NCBI RefSeq assembly: GCF_001522545.3
Contig: NC_031770.1
Location: forward strand, 34,659,866 to 34,723,865
Direction: 5' to 3'
Length of the DNA stretch: 64,000 nucleotides
From: Parus major
Taxonomy: Eukaryota > Chordata > Aves > Passeriformes > Paridae
Made by a program: the position numbers and the translations under genes. The notes under the pieces were generated by a model. The model did not search any database and was not told the DNA's origin. It worked only from the letters and a program-made list of their open reading frames with translations. Shown in pieces: positions 1 to 12,840 of the stretch (position 1 is its first letter; each line of letters begins with the position of its first letter).

Positions 1-315
1 GAACAGCTGAGGGAGCTGGGGGTGTTTAGCCTGGAGAAAAGGAGACTCAGAGGTGACCTTATCACTCTCTACAACTTCCTGAAAGGTGGCTGTAGTCAGG
101 TGGGGGTTGCTCTCTTTCTCCTGACAGCAACTGACAGAATGAGAGGACACAGCCTTAAGCTGAGTCAAGGGAAGTATAGGTCGAATATTAGGAAAAAGTT
201 TTTTACAGAAAGGGTGATAAAGTAATGGAATGGTCTGCCCGGGGAGGTGGTGGAGTCACCATCCCTGGATGTGTTTAAAGAAAGACTGGATGTGGCACTT
301 GGTGCCATGCTTTAG
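1..315 (+). pseudogene. CR1 ORF2 C-terminal fragment (end of the reverse-transcriptase protein)
   Basis: Frame 1 reads from the first base of the window to a stop at 313-315. It is interrupted only by an in-frame TAA at 223-225. Recognisable CR1 C-terminal motifs are visible in order: [20 protein letters not shown], then [13 protein letters not shown], then [12 protein letters not shown]. After the stop the same frame gives WNGLPGEVVESPSLDVFKER. In the family, the TAA position normally encodes the His of an HWN motif, so one or two substitutions explain the stop. The catalytic RT and endonuclease domains lie outside the window or were never copied. The fragment is not expected to be functional. 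Confidence 0.9.
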
Positions 316-393
316 TTGTGGTGTTAGGACTGGGTTGGACTCGATGATCTTGAAGGTCTCTTCCAACCTCATGATTCTGTGTGTGATTCTGTT
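1..393 (+). mobile_element. CR1 LINE, 3' end, truncated by the window edge
   Basis: This is the 3' end of a CR1 non-LTR retrotransposon. It contains the ORF2 C-terminus followed by a short 3' UTR with the 'ggttggactcgatgatcttgaagg' type segment (about 333-358) and ends in repeats of a GATTCTGT unit, the octamer tail typical of CR1 rather than poly-A. The element enters the window already inside ORF2, so its 5' end lies to the left. The reading frame is almost intact, which makes this the youngest-looking CR1 here. Bird CR1 copies are usually 5'-truncated, so a short copy is expected. Confidence is high for CR1 and low for the subfamily. Confidence 0.95.
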
Positions 394-2713
394 TGTGGTT
401 GTGTGTGTATTCAGCAAGTTAGTTAAGCACATGCTTATGTGTCTTTACTCATATTGTTTTGATGGATTTGGTTATAATATTCCACCAGTTTCTAAAAATA
501 TTCAGGTACTTGAGTGCTTTGTTGAATGAGGTGGTAAAAACATTTTACAAATGTACAGTTTACAAATATACCTATGCAACTTAAGCAGGAAAATTGCCAA
601 GAAAGAGTTGACAATTATCCTAACTCCTATATGTATAGCGCCATGGGGAGGACAAGACTTGACATCTTGGGATTTACCACAACCAAAAGTCAATTCTGAA
701 TACTGTGATGGAACTTGAGTTTTCTATGAGTATACTGCTGATCCCATGTTCATCCGTAACTGAACAACAACAAATACACCTTAGGGCCTTAGGGCCCTAC
801 TAATTAGTAGGGGTTGTCTTACATGGCCTGTGTCTCAGAATAATTGAAAGCATTTCCAAATTATTTTCAGTTCAGAATACTTGGTGTTATAAAATAGCAC
901 CTAGTAATTATACAGTCATTAATTTCCTTCAATTATTTCTTCCACTTTAGCAAATCTTAACTATCCTGCCTCTCCCCAAAGCATCATGGATTTCCCGCTT
1001 GAAGTCAGATAGAGAAAACATTTTATAGGATAGCATGAAATTACTTAATTTGGTTTTACTACACAATTTATTTTTAAATCCTTAAACATGAAGGTATAGT
1101 CATAATTATAATTCCTTTAAGCCTATTCATTTTAAGAGAGATATCTATTTTTATCTGTTCTCAACATTCTCCTAGAAATAGATAAATTAGCTATGTCTCT
1201 CCACAGAATCAACTAAAGGGTTTGTCTCTGCACATGCAGTTGCTCAAAGAAAAGGAAAACACATTTTTGCATGAGAGAATTCTATTAGTTCTTTTAAAAT
1301 TATTTTTTCATATTCTTAAAATGACACTGCACTACCAAGTCTTCTAAGCTCCAGTGCTATACATCAATAGCATGATGGACTGACAGCCATCCTGCCTCTT
1401 GCTGCCAAAACTTAAACAGATGCCTTACAGAAGGCCCCACTTCAAGATGAAAATCATTGCATCCAGGACAACAGAGGAGGCGTTTGGAAGTCTGGTTCTG
1501 AAACTGTAAGTCATAGAGCATACATATCTTGAGTGCAGTAAATAACAGCTCAGTAAAATCCACTGTGATCTGACAATGCTTTCTAGATGTTACAACAGGA
1601 CTATCAAGGAGGTGCTAAAGATTCCAGTGCTGTGAGCCCTGAGTCTTGATGTACCTGCAAACCACAGCAATGGAAGGGATACAGGTTGCATGCCTAGAAT
1701 ATTTATCTGTGTTTCCCAAGCTCTGTGAATCACTACATCATATCACAACACTTTCTTTTTTTGCATTTAATTAGAGAACAATGATGATTTTCATAGTGAT
1801 TGCTGCTAGAGACGGGGCACCTAATAAATCTGCCATGTAAAAAGTCGGTGAGGTTTGGGTCTATAAAGGCACATATTATGGAATCTCAGTTTTATTACAG
1901 ACAAATGAAAACAGCCATATCATCCAGATTTACAACCACAAATTTTCTTTGTGTAATTAAAACACAATTTTCTAATTACAAGAGTAGAAAATCTGGCATA
2001 TGAGATTTTTTCCAAATGCATTAACAATATAGTAGCAACTGTGATACATACTGACAGGCAGAATTTGATTACTGGAATCAGCTATTTTACCCAAAGTCTG
2101 TCCCCCTGGAACTTTATTTCAAGAATGAAGCATCATTTCACAAGTGGTATAATTTTATGGTGTAATAAACATTGAAATTATAAATACAATTTCTGCAAAA
2201 AGCTCTTTTTAATGTTGCTTGAAACCTTTACTTTTTTCATGCATAACTTTTTTTTTTTTTTAAAATCTCATTTAAAATACAAGTCAGTAAATTCAGTCCC
2301 TTATGGATTTGGTTACATTATGGTTATATCACTCCACTTTCTCCATGAGTAAAAAACAGAAATAAAGAAGCAAAAAAAATAATAGTGCAATGAGAGAATA
2401 TTAAGGCCTACCATTTATCCATTTCAAGACCTATAAAATTTTCAAGTTTGTTAGAGCTATTTTCTGTAGTAATTTAGAATTGATTCTAGTAGTACCTCTA
2501 ATCTGGATCTTTGGTTAAACTGTGTTTTAATAGTGACAATATTTCACTGGGAGTATCAGTCACTGCTCAGTAAATGATGATTGCTTTAATGTCTTACTAT
2601 TCCTGGACACTTTGCTTTTGGATATGCTTAGTTAACTTCTGATAGTGCAGATACACCAATTCAGAATATGCTCCATGGTACTTGCTTTCAAAGTTGTCAA
2701 TAGTTATATTGAC
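394..2713. other. Unique AT-rich sequence, no gene seen
   Basis: No repeat family or exon is recognised. Open frames are at most about 70 codons and lack exon-like structure. It contains a perfect 18-bp palindrome at 795-812 and a poly-T run near 2249-2261. Confidence 0.5.
795..812. repeat. Perfect 18-bp palindrome with a TAATTA core
   Basis: The sequence CCCTACTAATTAGTAGGG is its own reverse complement. It follows a short tandem ttagggcc repeat (781-796). The TAATTA centre matches the homeodomain core recognition word, but that word is common in AT-rich DNA. A function is not supported by sequence alone. Confidence 0.8.

Positions 2714-2770
<57 letters not shown>
2714..2770. repeat. Compound microsatellite (AT)n then (GA)n
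   Basis: About 21 bases of alternating AT (2714-2734) run directly into 18 uninterrupted GA units (2735-2770). The purine GA run is long and perfect, so it should be length-polymorphic. It can form non-B DNA (H-DNA) next to an easily melted AT tract. Confidence 0.95.
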
Positions 2771-2773
<3 letters not shown>

Positions 2774-5700
2774 GTAATTCTAGGTAAGACTGTGGATGAT
2801 ACTATAATATAAATACTAAACCAGAAATTACTGTAAAATTTGAGTAGTTGTAAAAACTTAGCCTTTTCTTGATGGTTTCTTGAATTAAAAACTGCTTGGG
2901 TCCAGCTGAAGACTTGACTTTTATTTCCATGCTTCTACTGGCTTTCTGTTCAAGGACATATGGAGAGAAAATGTGCACCAGAAATCAACATCAACATTTC
3001 AGTCAGTGTCTCAAAGCTAGCCTCCTGTAGCTAGAAATCAATGATGTGACCAAGATACAGAAACAGAGCAGTTTTTGCCAACTAGGGCCACAACTCCTCC
3101 ACACTCCCTGCACAGCTTAAGTTTCACCAGAATGTAAAGCTTTGAGCTGCCTAACCCAGCTACTTATAACCTCTTCAACTGGCTCTGTATGACGGGAGCC
3201 AAGTGGATAGCAGTGGTCATGCAGAGGATATCTCCCACTTCCTGTTTTCCTTGACTACATTAACTCCCCCACCTTCCTCCATCACCTTATTCTGTGCTCA
3301 TTTTCAGAAGGTTATGGCAGCTCTTCCACCAGATAGATTTAAAAAAGTGTCAGATCAATTCACTAGGTATCAAGGATTTCTGAGACACCAGCTATAAATG
3401 TGACATCTGCAATGATTCTCTGCTCAGACAAGGTAGAAAGTGCCTGAACTTGTAGTGGAGAAGTGTCATGATTCAATTTTTCTTCTTTAAAATTGACAGG
3501 GAAAAAAATAAAGTGGTATAGGAAATGGCTGATATCTCAAACAGCTGGAGTACACTACAAAAGAATTTACACTAGGCTGGTCCCAGCTACACAGAAACAT
3601 GTTCATTCTAGATTTTGCTAAAATGAATAGAAGCAGTAACAGGCAGACAAGAGTTGAACATGAAAATGTGACCAAAAGCCTAACTAGCTTAGAAAACAAA
3701 AATATTTTAAAATCTACACAAAACAAATTGTGTGTGGAATTGCTAAATGCAAACACACGATGGACCCTCAGGGAGAACTTACATGGACTTGGTAACAAGC
3801 AAGAGGAATTACACAGACTTAATGCTCTGAGGTACATACATCACCTCCACACCTGCTACTTCCTTCTTTTTTATGCCACAGTTCAACTGTGATTGAAAAT
3901 CAAGTTATGTCTTTGCAGCCTCAGGGACAGTCAAGACCACTTTGTGACTTGAGGCTCTTTTACAATTCCGGTCATCCAGTCCCTAAATTCAGAGACACAT
4001 GAAAACTACTGAAACAGACAAGGTGTTCCTGCCAGTTCTACAAAGGGAAGATGATCAAGTCATAATGATGTGCTTCACACCAGTCCCAGTGCTCTAATGA
4101 CTATTCTGTAGAAAGCTCAACAAAAGCGATTGCAAGATTAGAGAGAAGAGGCAAAGGCAAATTTTGAAGTCTTTCATCATGTTCTAGCTAGCTCGTGCTT
4201 CAGTTTGAATAGACAGTGCTCAGCTCTGTGGTACTCAAATGACTGTGAGCAGTCATGGTGCTATACTGATAGCACAAACTGCACTGAGCCTCACTCAGCC
4301 AACAGTAAAGGCTTAATCTTAGTTTTTGCTGTATGTCTGCTCAGACTCACCCTTGTGCTGGGTATCTAACTGCTGACCCAGACATCTTTATTCTGCCATC
4401 AACCAAATCAGAAATCTCAGCTACAAAACTTCTTGGACCTCAGGCTCTGAGATAAACATTCAGATTCAAACCCATTTCATTCTGGTGGTTTTAGTTTTGT
4501 CTTGGGATTGGATTTTGTTACAGAAGAAAGTTAAAGATGCAAAATACTTCTAGAAGAATAATCAGGGAAAGATTATGGCTCAATCCTAATTTTATGGACA
4601 TAAAAGTTCACCCCATTCAAAGTTAGCAACATCTGTCACAAAACCGAGTGACATTTTCTGACTTGGACAAACTTCCCAAAGGAAGCTTGGTGCTATAAAG
4701 TGAACATCCCCTGCCTGTGCAGCCCTAAGATTTATACCCTGCACCACCCAGGGATCTTTCGGAGAGCAATGGTGCCATGCTCCAGCTAGAGAGTTGACTG
4801 GGAATCCGCCAAAGCCCTTCAGGTTCATGATGGGGCCTGGATCTTGGCCTGCTGCACCCCAAAGCATTATCCCAGCCATCCAGCTATCACGTCTCCAAGA
4901 TGTGTCTTTCCTGATTTCACCTTGCTGGATTTCATCCATGGTAGAAACTCTTCTGTGGACAGGTACAACATGGTCCTCCTTCCTTCACCACCAGTACCCT
5001 ACCACCTTCGCAGGAGACTTAAGCCTTTCTTTCCCTTTTTCCAGTTCCTTTCTGCAGAATAGTGTAGTCTTTTCAAAGGGAAATAGTCACCTTCCCGTTT
5101 CTACCCAGGTGTGTGGACTACTACCCTTGAGGCACTAATCCCCCTCGGATTTTGTGGGTCTTTGCTCCAAACTACAATCATAACATGAATCACCATGAGA
5201 GGCAGAGTGCCATCAGGGCAATGAAGCAGTACTGTCCCCAGCACTACTGTTTTATTGTTATCCCCTGTGCCCCACAGCCACTCTTTCAGAGAGCCTCCTC
5301 AGTCCTACTGCTAAAGGGATGCCATGTTTAAGCCTCTCACAAAGCTTTGAAGATTAGCTAGCAATGGTGATATCAGTACCTTGGCACAGCAACCAAGAAA
5401 ATGGCTTCTCACAGATTCAGGTAGCAGATAAGAGAAGGAGTTTGAGATTCTCTGCGGTGCCTAAATATGGTGGTGAAAGTAGAAATTAGGTGCCCATTTG
5501 TGGACCGAGTTATCAGAACACTGACTCAAATTAAAGCACTTATTCTTGCAGTTTAAATTTATGCTAACTCAACACATTGCCCTCCCCAAGCCAGATTCCT
5601 CACACGCTTAAATTTGGGTATATGCTAAGCTCTCTGTAGAATCGGGATCAAGAGAAGTAGCTGGAGATGACAAAAGTGCTCAAAAGCAAGTAACATTGAA

Positions 5701-8700
5701 AAAAAAGAGCCTACATAGAGAAAGAGAAAAAAAAAAAACAAAACACACCTAGGGCATGTTAAAAAAGTGACTGGACAATAGTTTGGACAATAAATACAGA
5801 AAGTCCACTTCCTTTAGTGATTAATGGAGCAGACTGATGTCTGCTTGCTGGTTTTGCTCAGGACCAACTTCTCAGCTCAATCACCAATGTATCATGTTAT
5901 AAGAATCCCAGGGGAAAGCATTTTTCTCATTTAGGAACATTTTATGCCTTTGCACATATAAGGTGTTACAGTTTCTGGTAAATCTGTTTTTTTTTATTTC
6001 AGTTTTGATCTGATTATGGGTTATTATTTGACTAGGTACACAGTCAATTTAGGGTTATTATTTTTCCTGCTAATGTTAGTTTTTTTCAGAAACATCCCCA
6101 CCCAGAGAAAAAGAAAATCCCCAAGGCAATAAATACTGGACAGTGAGAAAATAAATTTTTGGGAGGTTTTGGGTAGGAAAAAGCAGACCTGATCCAGAAC
6201 TGACTACTTATTATCCAAACCCTCTTGCAGCCCTTTATCAGTCTTTTAAGCCTGCACCAAGCAATGAATGTTTGATAGCTGGTTATAAAAATCCTTACTT
6301 TTCCAGATTAGCTGTAAACCACTTTTAATGTATTCCTTCTGTTTGCTCATACAGCCAGTTTTTATTATTGTCACTGCAGAAAGAAATTAGTTTATCTGTG
6401 AGTACAGATGTAGTCATTTGCAGAGATGGCAAACCAGAAGAATAATTGCTTACCAATGCTCTTTTTGTTTTTTTGGTTTTTTTGTTTGCCCTCTTTCAGA
6501 GAATTCCTTCTGGATTTATAGATGTGATCATGAGTCACTGTTAGAACTGCATTATAATAATCCAGTATTGCCTCTCCTATATAATCACAGTTACTCCCCA
6601 CTGATCACTGTAGTTCATGGGTCGTTGGATTGTTTCTTCTAAAAGTTAGTCTTTATTCTTACTCATTGACAAAACCTGACCTTACTGCTCTAGCAGACGC
6701 TCCAGTGATGCATACCAGTGTTGGAAACGTCAACTTATCATTTCTTATCTGTTTTACAGGCTTTTTTCCTACTACCTGCTAGAATAGGGACAACTGTTGC
6801 AACATAATTAAGACTCCTGCTAATCAGTTTGTTCATCCAAGCTATCTGCTAACATCATATATAGACAAGATAAACAGGCAATTACCATGGAGAACATTTG
6901 CTGAACAAAGCTATAATTAATAATAAATGAAACTGGGTTCCCAACTACTTAAATACAGTAGTTATTAATTATCATGCGGCCCCAAGCTATTTGTGTAGAG
7001 TATATAATTTAGAATTCAGCATGATCTCAGCTGTACTCCCTGAAGCCTTCAGAGCTATCTTTTGCATAACTTTAAACTCCAATATGTTGAATACGTGAAA
7101 GTTTTGGGTGTCTTCTGCCCCAACTCTCTGCATTATAAGGCCAAGAAATACAATCTTGTGTTTATGTGGAAGAAATTGCAACTTTTAAACAGGAGTATGT
7201 AGAAAATTCCAGAATATAGCATGCAACTGAATCAGATGCAGTTATGTCACTTGTCATACACAATCAGCCTCCAGCTGTACAACAAGCAATTTGGAGGCAG
7301 CCAGCATTGTCCTACATATTTTTCACTTAAAAAATTATTAACTGTCCTGTTTTCATCACCAGACAACTTTACCAGCCAGTTTTCAAAATCCTACATGATT
7401 TAAACTCTTATTACATATGGTATAATTTCAGAAAATTAGATATTCTATACAATGTAAAAACAGATATCTTTCCCAATAGAGGTGACAGTGTCATCATAGA
7501 TCCATGGGCCATGCAATGCCTTCAAGATTTTTGTGCTCACCCTGAGAGGGGGATGAAATATTAGGCTGCTGGCTATGCTACTCACACTACATTTTTACAA
7601 CAGTATAGTCCGGAGCTTCAAGATTATCACATGCTTCCGTACCTTGATTCCTCACTGTGTTTCTTTCAAATAGTTCCAAGAAGTCACAAGTATTCTTCTG
7701 GAGACTTACCAAATTTAGAACTCAGACTACTGACAGGGTTGTGTGTTTTCAGTGACAAAGACCAGACATTCTCAGAACAGGCCTGTTCATATTTGCCTGG
7801 TGACATAAGACACTGTGTAACTCTGGTGTAGAAGGGAAAACCACAGCATCTGCACAGGCCAGACCCACTGGTTTTACTCACCACTTTCTGCAAGTACACC
7901 CAAGATCTCTCTCCTCTCCCTTTCCTGGGCTACAGACCTCCTACTGAAGTTCCCAGCAAGTTATTTTTTACACTGCATTTATTTTAATATTACATCTTCT
8001 GACTGCCTTGTCAGCTGCTCCCTGAGAGAAAACACCCAGTGGGTGACCTATTCTACCTCCACCTAGGTCTGGTTTCTCTATCTTTAGCAACTTAGTCCTA
8101 TCAACTGCTCTTGCCTCCCTGTATCATACCTATGACTCACTTCTCTGTCCCACTGAAGGAATCAAATCTCAGTATTGAGTCAGTTTAAAAACTGGTCAGT
8201 GGAAAAAGTAATTATTTTTTTTAGAAGACCTGGATTCTCCACAAATTCCTAATTAAGTAATTTTAAAAGAAATTGTCTCCATGGCATGCAGTGTCACTGT
8301 GTTATCGGGTACCCCGTAATGCTTCCCAAGTAATTTTCTTTTCATGTGATTAATTCATGAAGATGAGTCAAGTAAGCATGGTAATTGCCATAAACCATAT
8401 AACAACTTCTCTCTGTGACAGACTCCTGCCATTCCTTTTGTCAATTGCACAGGAGAATTAAAGGCAAATTTCAGTCCAAAGAAAATACATGTATGTTCAA
8501 TTCTAGTCCTTGGAAATGTATGTGCTTAACTAAAAGTGTAACAGGACCTTCAGCCTCTGTGGCACACCACAAATGGCAGACTTGAAATTATCTGGATGTA
8601 ATGTAGACAGCAGTGACCAGGTTCTTGTTGCAAGTGTAGTCTGAGGCTGTAACTGGATGTTGGTTAACTGGGCAGGGGGTTTATCATGTGCCTTATTTTT

Positions 8701-11700
8701 CAGGACCATTGTGGGCTTAAGCTATGTGTTGTGAGGGACTTTCCCAAGTAATAATAAACAGAGAACAAACAAATAAATGAGGAAAAAGAAAAAAGAAGAA
8801 ATAATTAAACCCAAATATTTTTGGATATTTTTATCAACTTTGACCTTTTCCAAAACTTTAATGGTAAATACCATGTAGAGGAATGAGGTGAAGGGATTGC
8901 AAACTCCAAAACTATAATAATGATCTCCTTTCACATCTGAAAATCTCTCATGGGCAGAGTATTCCTGGGTCAGGAGACTCATCCTCCAAACCCCAGAATT
9001 TTGGGGTGGAGAAGATAAACATGATGTCTCTGTTCCCCACAGGTTCCTCAAATGCCTGGTTCTTTGCCCCCGCCTTTTGCCCTGTGAGGGTCAGAGCCAG
9101 TACCAAGATATCTGGTTTCAATCACCATGCCATGTTTTCATGAAGCCACTGATGGGGATTCCAACAGACATAAGTGGCAACAATAGCATTAGTGGGAACT
9201 CGAGGTGAGGCAGCAAGTGCTTTTCCAAAAGGAGCTCAAGACAGCATCAAGAAAAATATTCTGGTGGTTAAAATACAAAGACCAGACAATAGCTCAGACA
9301 GTCCTGTACAGGCCAAACTCATAGAGAGAGATTGAGAATTTGGGAAATATGGGATCATGCAGATGGAAAATGCATGATTTTGTGATCAGGTACCAATCAT
9401 GCTTCACCTGTGGCCAAGGATTCAAATAATGCAACACATTATTAACAGATGCTGCCAGAATTTCTGCCTCTTTACTTGGAAGCTGGGTGAAGCAGGTGGC
9501 TTCTGGAAGTCTACAGGTAGTGGTGTTTAATTTATTCATAGACAGCGCAGGCTAACATACAGAGTTAGAGAGTTCTCTTCCTTGATAAAGAGAAAAAGTG
9601 GCTTGGATATTACGTGTATAGCATGGAGTCAAACCACACAGGAGCTGCTACTCAAAATAAGGTCCACACTCCCACTTGATGAATAGGCTGAATATCAACC
9701 ACGCTGCAGTTTACTATCCAGTGGATGGAGTGCTCTTCCTTCTCCTCCAGAGAACCAGACAGCATCTCTGTCCAAAAAAGCTATTTCTACCTTTGTGTGT
9801 GGGTGAGAGAAAAAACTCTAAAGGGTCAACTTTTGTATCTAACTTCACTGCCTCTAGGTCAGAAACATTGATCTGTGAATTGGAGAGAATGTAGAATTAA
9901 CTCAGCCTGTAACCAATTCTGTTTATCAGCAGCACATTTTTTTCTGTATGTGTAAAAAAGAATACTTCATTGGTCTTTTAAAAGAAACTTTAAAATAGAA
10001 AGCCTTTCTTAAGCTCTTGAAATATTGCTCAACTCTAAACTTGAGTACTTCTGCAAATATTAGCTGTAAGTATGAAATGTCTATTTTGTATGAAAAGCTT
10101 TCTTGTCATGTGATTCTCATACGTATTTTCCAAGGAGCTGAAACTCTTTAAACAATCAGTTCAATATTCTCAGGGACAAAAGTACTCATTAGTTAGTTAT
10201 ATCAGCTGGGTCATGTATTTATCATGTATGTGATTTATCATGTATGTTTCTGGAAATACCTCTGTGATACAACTGTTTTTACAATTTTACTTCCTCAAAA
10301 TTTCTAATTATTTGTTGTGCTTGTACTTTTTAAGTCTTGTTCCACTTAACTAGAAAACTTAGTGTGTGGCAGGAAAAACATTTTTTTCATCCTCTGTTTG
10401 CACAGGCTGAAAACAGTTTGTGTAGTTCAAATTTGCAAAGACAAGCCCAAACAAACCCTATGATAGAATTGTTTCTTCATAAACAGTATTTTCAAATACT
10501 TCTTTATAATTCTTTATTTTTTTAATGTAGAAAAGAGTTATTAGTAATTCTAGAGTTTGTCAAAAATTAGCCACCAATTTCTTTGAAATATTTGCAAGAG
10601 GGTAACCCTGGTCCCACTAAAATCAATCCAAATTTGCTGTGTGACAGCAGGAGTGATAGAATTTCTCTCAGAGATTTGAGTCACCACTGGATTAATGTTA
10701 TGTGGATATCAGATCTCAATATCAGACAGGAAGTACAGGAATATTTCTATATTGATTCACAAAACTTACTTATTTTTTTCAACCTATTGTAATTGGGTTA
10801 TGTTAATAGTTTTGTTGTTAATCTCCTATAAAAATAAAACAAAGGGGAAAAATGCATTTTAAAATCATCTATGGTTTTTACTAATCTCTTTCATGACAAA
10901 GTAAAAATAGGGAACATGAAAATGGTAGGCAGTTTAAATATTACTCTGGAAAGACTTCAAAGGAATGATGAGCATATCACTATTTTGGAATGGGAGTTTT
11001 CTTAGTTTAAAAGAAGTTTTTTGCGAAGTTCCGAGCTTGAAATTTATAGTTTCTGACACTGACCCACTGGATCTCACCTCTCAAGATAGATTTTGGGGAT
11101 GAATGAGCAGTAAAATTATTTTATTCATCTTTCCTTTTACAAAAACCAAGTGCTATACCAATGCCACTGTTCTATTTCCAGGACATGTTGTCTCAGCAGG
11201 AGGCTACCTGTGAGATGTGATCTCAAAACACCTTGGTTATTCAATTTTTGTAAATATTTTATCCTTCACATCAGTAACACAGACAGGTTTTTCTCTGTCA
11301 CAGGCAGTGGCAGCAGTCCAAGATGCTCTGAACAGCACAGACTAAGAAAGGGCAAGTATTTCAGTCCTCAACAGACATCTTTTAGTTTTTTTCATCAGTA
11401 AATCAAATGTTTATCCTTATGAATTACAAGCCATAAAATTTTATAGGCCAACAGTCAGTCCTCAGTGGGCCTAAAGATCTTGTTCCACATGAAAAAATCA
11501 TACAGAGAAGAGTTTTTAATCCCATTGAAGGAGCATGATGTTTATGTCCATAAACCTACTCTTTACTGGTAAATGGACAAAATGATTTGGCTCAATAATA
11601 CCAGAAATTAGTAAAAGTTCAGTGTTGCTAAACCTTTTCAAAATGTTGTTTCAGCGCTCAGCTTTTTTTAATGAGGCCACTGTGAAAGTCAAATATTTTT

Positions 11701-12360
11701 GTCTAAAAAATCTCTGAAGACAGGCACAGGATTTGTTTTCTTACAACTTCCTGTGCTGATCACCAGATATTCTTCAATAAGAGACCTTAAAAAAAATACT
11801 AGTATATCAGAACTATAAGGGAAGAGAAGATCATATTTGTTGCTATTCCTAAAAATTAATTTATTAAATTACAGGAAATTCCATGCAGTATACTGCTCTT
11901 GCTCCCAGCAATGATAAAAACCTTATGGGATTATCATTCCAGTGGCATTGTGAGATACAAGAATTTTTCTCCTTGATTAGGTTGCTGTAATATCACGGAG
12001 AAATAAATCAAACAAATAATTTAGGTGCAGCTTCTTCTTAAGTGCCAATATCATGTTTCATTTATAACTCCCAGTGGACCCCACTTGTCACAGGAAAACT
12101 TCATAAGTGTTTACAAAAAGATTTTTAATAAATATATTGGAATGTTATTAAATTTTTCTAAATTTAGGGAGAATTTTATCATCAGGAAAACTCATTAGAC
12201 TTTCACTTCTGCTCCAATGTTGACTCTTGTAACAGATTAGCTCTTCTATTAGCAGAGCCAAATGCTTATCAGAATTCAAGAAAAGAGTTGAACTGACACT
12301 TGGCAGAGATTCTTGACACATGCATTAATAATATATGAATGTTTGTTTTCAATTTTTCAC
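2771..12360. other. Unique AT-rich sequence, no gene seen
   Basis: No repeat family is recognised across these 9.6 kb. The longest frames are about 115 codons and overlap frames on the other strand (for example 4592-4939 minus against 4794-5138 plus), which is typical of chance. Minor features are an A-rich tract at 5717-5742 and a 16-bp tandem duplication at 10217-10248. The stretch around 6700-7000 is AT-rich and complex rather than repetitive. Confidence 0.5.
10217..10248. repeat. 16-bp tandem duplication
   Basis: The unit atttatcatgtatgtg is followed immediately by a second copy that differs only in the last base. It is a simple local duplication, probably from replication slippage. Confidence 0.8.
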
Positions 12361-12840
12361 AGTATCACAGGATCACAGGTTCACACATTGTCCGAGGTTG
12401 GAAGGGGCCTCTGGAGGTCATCTTATCCAAACCCCTGCTCAAGCAGGGTCATATAGAGCAGGCTGCCCAAGACCACATCCACACAGCTTTTAATTATCTC
12501 TGAGGAGGAACATGCCACCACCTCTGTGGACAACTTGTGCCATTTCTTTGGTGAAAAAAGATCTGTAACTCTTTTTGAAAATCTCTGTGAAAAAGTTTCC
12601 TGACGTCCTATGTTGCAGTGTGTGTCATTGCCTCTTGTTAGTGGGCACCACTGAACACAGCCTGGCTCTGTCTTTACATCCTCCTTCAGATACTTGCATA
12701 ACACTGGTGAGTTACCCCCTAAGCTTTCCCATATCCAGACTGAACAGTCCCAGCACTCATAACCTTTCATCACAGGAGAGGTATCCTAGTCTGTCACATA
12801 TCTTAGCTGCCCTTCAGTGGGATCTCTGCTGTTAGCTGCG
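12361..12840 (-). mobile_element. CR1 LINE fragment, 3' end on the minus strand
   Basis: Read on the minus strand, this is a CR1 3' end. The plus-strand left edge shows repeated 'atcacaggatcacagg' tail units, then 'aggttggaaggggcctctgg' and 'cccctgctcaagcagggtc', which are landmarks of the CR1 3' UTR in the reverse direction. Further right, degraded ORF2 C-terminal sequence runs to about 12840. The protein frame is broken, so this copy is older than the one at 1-393. The tail differs from the other CR1 copies in the window, so it belongs to a different subfamily. The 5' truncation point is approximate. Confidence 0.9.

Noticed and set aside
4592..4939. Minus-strand frame of 115 codons with some resemblance to a kinase-domain tail
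   Set aside because: The expected kinase motifs (DFG, APE, invariant Asp) are not present, and plus frames cover the same bases. The resemblance was too weak to keep.
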